From the NCBI GenBank assembly GCA_020635905.1, contig JACJYV010000008.1, positions 310,001-374,000 on the forward strand: a stretch of 64,000 nucleotides of DNA. Reading direction: 5' to 3'. The number at the start of each line of letters is the position of its first letter. Position 1 is the first letter of the stretch. The notes below the pieces were generated by a model. The model was not told where the DNA came from. It was given only the letters and a program-made list of their open reading frames with translations, and did no database searches. A program made the position numbers and the translations under genes. This stretch comes from Bacteroidia bacterium (GTDB lineage Bacteria; Bacteroidota; Bacteroidia; J057; JADKCL01). Positions 59,517 through 64,000 of this stretch are shown piece by piece.

Positions 59517-60476
59517 ATGAAAGTAATCGAACACATCGAACGGGCTACGGGGCCCATGGTCAGCGTGGAAATCATCCCTCCACGGCGGGGCGGCAGCGCA
59601 CAAAAAATTCACCAGGCAATTGAGTCGCTCCAGCCTTTCAATCCTCCTTTTATTGACGTGACCAGCCACTCAGCTGAGATCATTTGGGAGGAAATGTCTG
59701 ATGGATCTTTCAAAAAACGCATCAAACGCAAGAGCCCGGGCACTTTTGGTCTGTGTGCTGCGATTAAATACAAGTATAACATTGATCCCGTGCCGCACAT
59801 CCTCTGCGCGGGTTTCACCCGCGAAGAGACGGAAGACGCGCTCATCGAGCTGAATTACCTGGGCATTGAAAACATTCTGGCCATCAAAGGCGATGCCAAA
59901 TACCGCAAGCCCATCGCGGCTGACCGTTCGGTCAATAATTATGCTTCAGACCTCGTAAGTCAGGTTAATCGAATGAATCAGGGCAAATACCTGGACGAAC
60001 TGATTGACGTGACTCCCACGGAATTTTGCATTGGGGTGGCCGCTTATCCTGAAAAGCATTTCGAATCCCCCAACAAAAAATTTGACGTCTCCATTCTCAA
60101 AAAGAAACAGGATCTGGGCGCTCATTACGCAGTCACTCAGATGTTTTTCAATAATGAGCATTATTACGAATATGTGCGGCAGGCACGCGAAGCAGGAATC
60201 ACCATTCCCATTATTCCCGGCCTGAAAATCCTGACCTCCAAAAGCCAGTTAAGCAGCATTCCCCGCGCCTTTCACGTGGATATTCCCGAGGAAATCACGG
60301 AAAAAATGCTGGCTGCCAAAACCCGCGAAGAGGAAGTAAAGGTAGGAATTGAATGGGCTTTGAAACAGTCTGTGGATTTGCTGGAGAAGGGTATCAATAA
60401 TCTGCATTATTATGTGATGCAAAACACCAGCCCATTTACCACCCTGATGGAACATCTCAAGGCCAGGGCCTTGTGA
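59517..60476 (+). CDS. metF: 5,10-methylenetetrahydrofolate reductase (319 aa)
   Basis: MVSVEIIPPRRGGSAQKIH carries the conserved FEFFPPR-like (here EIIPPR) start. IDVTSHSAEIIWEEM, VPHILCAGFTREETEDALIELNYLGIENILAIKGD (FAD/folate region), FCIGVAAYPEKH, and DLGAHYAVTQMFFNNEHYYEYV are MetF signatures. The enzyme reduces methylene-THF to methyl-THF for methionine synthesis, using FAD. Length is slightly above the usual 290-300 aa. Monocistronic, 34 bp after the permease. Confidence 0.95.
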   Translation: MKVIEHIERATGPMVSVEIIPPRRGGSAQKIHQAIESLQPFNPPFIDVTSHSAEIIWEEMSDGSFKKRIKRKSPGTFGLCAAIKYKYNIDPVPHILCAGFTREETEDALIELNYLGIENILAIKGDAKYRKPIAADRSVNNYASDLVSQVNRMNQGKYLDELIDVTPTEFCIGVAAYPEKHFESPNKKFDVSILKKKQDLGAHYAVTQMFFNNEHYYEYVRQAREAGITIPIIPGLKILTSKSQLSSIPRAFHVDIPEEITEKMLAAKTREEEVKVGIEWALKQSVDLLEKGINNLHYYVMQNTSPFTTLMEHLKARAL

Positions 60477-60485
60477 AATGGGCAA

Positions 60486-61487
60486 TCAACCCTGATTTGC
60501 CAGGCTTAAATTGGCTTCTTCCCTGAGTTTAGGGAGATTTACGGGCACCACGCCCACTTCTTCACATACCAGCCCTCCCGCCAGATTGGCCAGCCAGGTA
60601 GCGGCTGCCAGGTCGAGCCCGCAGGTGGTGGCCAGGGCCAGAACAGATACCACAGAGTCACCAGCCCCGCTTACATCGCGAATTTTGCGCAAATGGGCAG
60701 GGTGATACACAGGCTGCAGGTCGGGTCCAAAGGCAATCATACCTTTTTCGCTGAGGGTAATGACCGTGTTCTCGTGGGGCATGCGGTAACGCAGGCGCGA
60801 AACGGCTTCCCTGATCCCCTCCTGGTCGTTGTTGATCAACTTGAGGCCCAGCGCTTCGTTTAATTCTTTCAGATTTGGTTTGAAAAGCGTGGTGCCTCCA
60901 AACTGGAGGAAATTCCTGAATTTGGGGTCCACAATGACTGGCTTTTTGAGGGATTTGGCGGCCTGAGTGATCTTTTGAATGAGAAATTCGTCCAGCAATC
61001 CCTTATCATAATCCTCAAAAATGACCGCATCCACCTGATTCAGGGCCTTTTTCACCTGCTCAAGGACCTTTTCCCTCAACTGTGTTTCCAGGTGAAAACG
61101 ATCCTCGCGATCAACCCGCAACACCTGTTGATTATTGCCAATGATCCTGATTTTGGAAGTGGTGGTCCGTCCTGAGTCTCTGAAAACCAGGGAGGTATCA
61201 AAAGATGATTTCTGCAAATGATCCAGCAGATCGTCGCCTGCACGGTCATTGCCAATCGCCCCGCATAAAACAGGAGTAGCCCCAAAGGAGGCTATGTTCA
61301 AAGCCACATTGGCGGCTCCACCCGGGCGACTTTCCTCGTCATAAACATCCACCACGGGCACGGGGGCCTCTGGTGAAATGCGTTCCACCCTCCCCCAGAT
61401 ATAACGGTCGAGCATGAGGTCGCCAATGACCAGCACCCTGGCGCGGGTGGCCTGTTCAAAAAAAGAATCTATTAACTCGCGGGTCAT
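60486..61487 (-). CDS. rfaE1: D-glycero-beta-D-manno-heptose-7-phosphate kinase (RfaE1/HldE-type), 333 aa
   Basis: Reads VLVIGDLMLDRYIWGRVERISPEAPVPVV, RPGGAANVALNIASFGA, VIFEDYDKGLLDEFLI, VDPKFRNF and DVSGAGDSVVSVLALA, the PfkB-family kinase signatures of HldE domain 1. The second (adenylyltransferase) domain is missing, so this is the separate RfaE1 form. The product goes to ADP-heptose for LPS inner core. The ATG at 61487 is chosen because it overlaps the upstream stop by 4 bp (ATGA), while an ATG 12 codons further upstream would overlap more. Confidence 0.92.
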   Translation of the reverse strand: MTRELIDSFFEQATRARVLVIGDLMLDRYIWGRVERISPEAPVPVVDVYDEESRPGGAANVALNIASFGATPVLCGAIGNDRAGDDLLDHLQKSSFDTSLVFRDSGRTTTSKIRIIGNNQQVLRVDREDRFHLETQLREKVLEQVKKALNQVDAVIFEDYDKGLLDEFLIQKITQAAKSLKKPVIVDPKFRNFLQFGGTTLFKPNLKELNEALGLKLINNDQEGIREAVSRLRYRMPHENTVITLSEKGMIAFGPDLQPVYHPAHLRKIRDVSGAGDSVVSVLALATTCGLDLAAATWLANLAGGLVCEEVGVVPVNLPKLREEANLSLANQG

Positions 61488-62698
61488 TTCAGCGTAGCCA
61501 GGGACTCCACGATCCGCTGACAACCTTTGGTAAGCTGCTCCTGAGAATAGGCATAAGATATGCGCACATGATGGCGGGTGCCGAAGGCCGTACCTGGAAC
61601 AACAGCCACATGGGCCTCATCAATCAGAAATTCGCAGAGGTCGTCAATGTTATTGATTTTCTTCCCTTTGGGACTGGTTTTTCCAAAAAATCCTGAAAAA
61701 TCAGGGTAAAAATAAAAGGCTCCCTCAGGAATATTGATTTTCAGGCCTTCAATTTGTCCCAACTGGGTGTACATGAAATTGCGGCGCTTGAGAAACTGGC
61801 TCACCATTTCTCTGGAAGGCTCTTTGGGACCATTCAAAGCGGCCACAGAGGCCCATTGGGATATGGTGGAAGCCCCTGAAGTGATTTGTCCCTGGTATTT
61901 GTCGCACAGATCTGCGATCCATTTGGCGGCTCCCAGGTAGCCAATGCGCCAGCCAGTCATGGCAAATCCTTTGGAAACACCGTTTACGGTAATTACCCGC
62001 TCGGCTATTTCAGCAATTGAACCCGGGCTGAAATGTACTTCCTCGTAGGAAATTTCCTCATAAATCTCGTCAGAAACCATGAAAACCTGGGGGTAACGGG
62101 CAATCACCTCCCCTATTTCACGGATTTTTTGCTCGGGATACATACTACCCGTCGGGTTGCTGGGGCTGTTGAAGACGATCAGGCGGGTTTTATCCGTGAT
62201 ATGAGCCTCCAGCTGCGCTGCAGATGCCTGATAACCTGAATCAATGGTGGTTTCAATGATCACGGGTATGCCGCCCGCCATGTGAATCATGGCGAGATAA
62301 GACACCCAGTAAGGCGCAAACAGAATCACTTCATCCCCGGGATTGACCAGCGACATGAATACATTTACCAATGCCTGCTTGGCCCCGGTGGAAACCACAA
62401 TATTTTCCCGTTTCCAGGAAATTTTATTATCAGTTTTGAACTTATTGACAATCGCATCCCTCAACTCAGGAATCCCCGCCACGGGCGGATAATGAGTCAA
62501 TCCGTCATGGATGGCCTGAATGCCAGCCACGCGAACGTGATCGGGCGTGTCAAAATCTGGCTCACCCAGGGTCAATCCCACCACATCAATGCCTTTTCCC
62601 TGCAATTCACGCACTTTTTTGGTAATGGCCAGGGTCTGGGATTCTTCAATCCCAACCAGACGGCTTGCACCACGATATATTTCAGAAGTTTTGATCAT
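61484..62698 (-). CDS. aspC: PLP-dependent aspartate-type aminotransferase (404 aa)
   Basis: SQTLAITKKVRELQGKGIDVVGLTLGEPDFDTP and STGAKQALVNVFMSLVNPGDEV start the fold-type I enzyme. NSPSNPTGSMYP and DEIYEE are near the ring, and VNGVSKGFAMTGWRIGYLG carries the Lys Schiff-base residue (SKGFAMTG[WR]R). It is a class I/II aspartate (or broad) aminotransferase in the cytoplasm. The first ATG of several is at 62737 (adding a 13-residue basic leader). The family start favours 62698. It overlaps the kinase gene by 4 bp. Confidence 0.9.
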   Translation of the reverse strand: MIKTSEIYRGASRLVGIEESQTLAITKKVRELQGKGIDVVGLTLGEPDFDTPDHVRVAGIQAIHDGLTHYPPVAGIPELRDAIVNKFKTDNKISWKRENIVVSTGAKQALVNVFMSLVNPGDEVILFAPYWVSYLAMIHMAGGIPVIIETTIDSGYQASAAQLEAHITDKTRLIVFNSPSNPTGSMYPEQKIREIGEVIARYPQVFMVSDEIYEEISYEEVHFSPGSIAEIAERVITVNGVSKGFAMTGWRIGYLGAAKWIADLCDKYQGQITSGASTISQWASVAALNGPKEPSREMVSQFLKRRNFMYTQLGQIEGLKINIPEGAFYFYPDFSGFFGKTSPKGKKINNIDDLCEFLIDEAHVAVVPGTAFGTRHHVRISYAYSQEQLTKGCQRIVESLATLK

Positions 62699-62737
62699 AT
62701 TACTGGATTTCGATTTTGGGGAGTTTTTTTTGTCCAT

Positions 62738-63022
62738 AAATGGAATTTTCGGGGCCGTTAGGTCCGACCATCTGAGTTGTTAGCGTGCACAGAAATTTCC
62801 GCAAACCGAGCAGTTTGCCGTGGAAGTTTGGCCTGAAGCCAACGTTTTGAGGATAAATATCATACGCAATATTCCTGTCAGGAAAAGTGGTATTGCAACA
62901 TGAAGGTATAAAAAGAACGAGATTTTTACTAATTTCTTTGAGGATTGGGCTTTTGTTTACAAGATTTAAAGTCCATTTTTAAGTATTGGTAATCTTAATA
63001 CGTTCACAAAACCGGATCAGTT
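62738..63022. other. 285-bp intergenic stretch, divergent promoter region
   Basis: No ORF. It must hold the promoters of the divergent aminotransferase and DUF5723 genes. A TTTG at 62953-62956 lies in an AT-rich segment, but no confident -7 partner is seen. Confidence 0.4.
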
Positions 63023-64000
63023 ATGAAAAAAATTACCCCTGTACTCTTTCTCTTTCTAATCCTTTTACAATTTGCCCCTGCACAGGTGGAGTTGAGCAAT
63101 TTCACCGCGACCGGCCGCGGAGGAGTTGGAGTTACCATGATGGGTGATTACCAGACCCTGGGCATCAATGCGGCCAATCTGGGCTTCTATAAATTTGATG
63201 AAAGCGGGGTTTTGCCATATAAAAAATTCTCCCTTGGGATCGCTGAAGGGGTTTACTCCACCTATTCCAGTGCGCTGGAGCGCCCTGAGTTGTATCAGCA
63301 GTTTTTCAAAATTGAAAATCTGGTCAATCCCAAAAATCTGGATGCAGCCGAAAAGAAGGAAGCTGCGCAGCTTTTTGCCGACAATGGCCTGCAAATGAAC
63401 CTGGATGTGCTGCCGCTGGGAGTGGCTCTGCAACCCAATGAGGACGTGGGTGGATTTTCGCTCAACTGGCGGGAAAGAATGGCTTTCAGCGTTGACCTGA
63501 ACCAGGATATGGCGGGAATTCTCTTCCAGGGATTCAATTACACAGACTATTTTGATTCCACTGCGGTGGTCAACGGGGATACCCTGGGATACGCCAGCCT
63601 GCCCAAAACCTTTGGGCAGTTGTTCAGCGGCTCACAAATCAACTGGAACTGGTACCGCGAAATTGGTTTTGGCTATGGCCGCAAGATCATTCGCAACGAC
63701 AAGCTGGCCATCTATGGTGGGGTTGGGATCAAATACCTGCAGGGTCTGGCTTATCTGAACGTGAACGCAAATGACGAACAACTCAATGCCTTTTCGGCCA
63801 TTACGCCCGGACTGGGTGTGAATTACGGGGTACCCACTCCCTCTCAGGTCACAGGCAACAGTTTCAATCCTGTAGGAAGCGGCCTGGGATTTGAAGCGGG
63901 AGTCACGGTGGTGCTGTTCCAGAAGCTGAAACTGGGCGCATCTGCCACAGACCTGGGCTACATCAACTGGACGGGCAACGTTTATTCAGCCAATGATACC
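63023..64000 (+). CDS. DUF5723-like outer-membrane protein, N-terminal 326 residues (runs off the window)
   Basis: Signal peptide MKKITPVLFLFLILLQFAPAQ. Then VELSNFTATGRGGVGVTMMGDYQTLGINAANLGF, the repeated 'G-x-x-x-x-G-N-x-A-N-L' style start of DUF5723 (PorV/FadL-like barrels). Strand-rich sequence with GLGFEAGVTVVLFQKLKLGASATDLGYINW follows. The function is unknown; it is likely an outer-membrane protein. The stop codon is outside the window. Confidence 0.8.
   Translation, partial: MKKITPVLFLFLILLQFAPAQVELSNFTATGRGGVGVTMMGDYQTLGINAANLGFYKFDESGVLPYKKFSLGIAEGVYSTYSSALERPELYQQFFKIENLVNPKNLDAAEKKEAAQLFADNGLQMNLDVLPLGVALQPNEDVGGFSLNWRERMAFSVDLNQDMAGILFQGFNYTDYFDSTAVVNGDTLGYASLPKTFGQLFSGSQINWNWYREIGFGYGRKIIRNDKLAIYGGVGIKYLQGLAYLNVNANDEQLNAFSAITPGLGVNYGVPTPSQVTGNSFNPVGSGLGFEAGVTVVLFQKLKLGASATDLGYINWTGNVYSANDT

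Overview
The window looks like a chromosomal segment of a member of the Bacteroidota, most likely a Saprospiria-like lineage. The main evidence is six large secreted proteins with C-terminal domains of the type IX secretion (Por/T9SS) kind, perfect TAnnTTTG -7 promoter boxes just upstream of several start codons, the order DUF3822-rsmD-DUF541-coaD, and many Bacteroidota-typical families (DUF6702, DUF5723, AAA_14/DUF4143, TlpA with DUF5106). No rRNA, tRNA, CRISPR array, prophage or complete insertion sequence was recognised. The lineage below phylum level is inference.

Layout. 1-3.4 kb: the start of a tryptophan 2,3-dioxygenase, a STAND-like protein with a tiny upstream ORF, an arrestin-fold Spo0M-like protein and a T9SS cargo protein. 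3.5-6.2 kb: a small secreted protein, a PemK-like toxin gene translationally coupled to a membrane protein, and a DUF1028 hydrolase-like T9SS protein. 6.3-9.7 kb: a compact signalling operon (PAS histidine kinase, receiver fused to a Crp/Fnr regulator) next to a universal stress protein gene that carries a Crp/Fnr-like palindrome. 9.7-13.5 kb: a repeat-rich accessory region with small immunity-like genes, two of them clear paralogues, mixed with broken toxin and SUKH fragments. 13.5-24 kb: a kinase-receiver-adenylate cyclase hybrid, DUF6702, a candidate small RNA, a large T9SS protein, and a secreted PNGase F-like protein split by a LamG-containing insertion. 23.7-30.7 kb: minus-strand genes for cupin, CNNM-CBS, Kelch, and an overlapping DUF3570/DUF4266/ApbE/outer-membrane operon. 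30.8-41.9 kb: esterase, PKD protein, Xaa-Pro aminopeptidase, outer-membrane proteins, the coaD cluster, a thioredoxin-like protein, a 120-bp MITE-like element and an L,D-transpeptidase. 42-47 kb: fatty acid desaturase, YoeB toxin with an unusual 259-residue partner, M49-like peptidase, BtpA-like protein. 47-64 kb: a second small secreted protein paralogue, a giant BNR/PKD/LamG T9SS protein, an AAA_14/DUF4143 ATPase with palindromes in front, M1 peptidase, ispD, queA, ABC permease, metF, heptose kinase, aminotransferase and a truncated DUF5723 gene.

The most distinctive items are the PNGase F homologue interrupted by about 510 residues, the FixL-like-PAS/REC-Crp/Usp module, the decaying polymorphic toxin-immunity island, two toxin genes with non-standard partners, an intergenic repeat family built from nested short palindromes, and an orphan terminator that may mark a small RNA. 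All family calls were made by reading the sequence; no database search was run.
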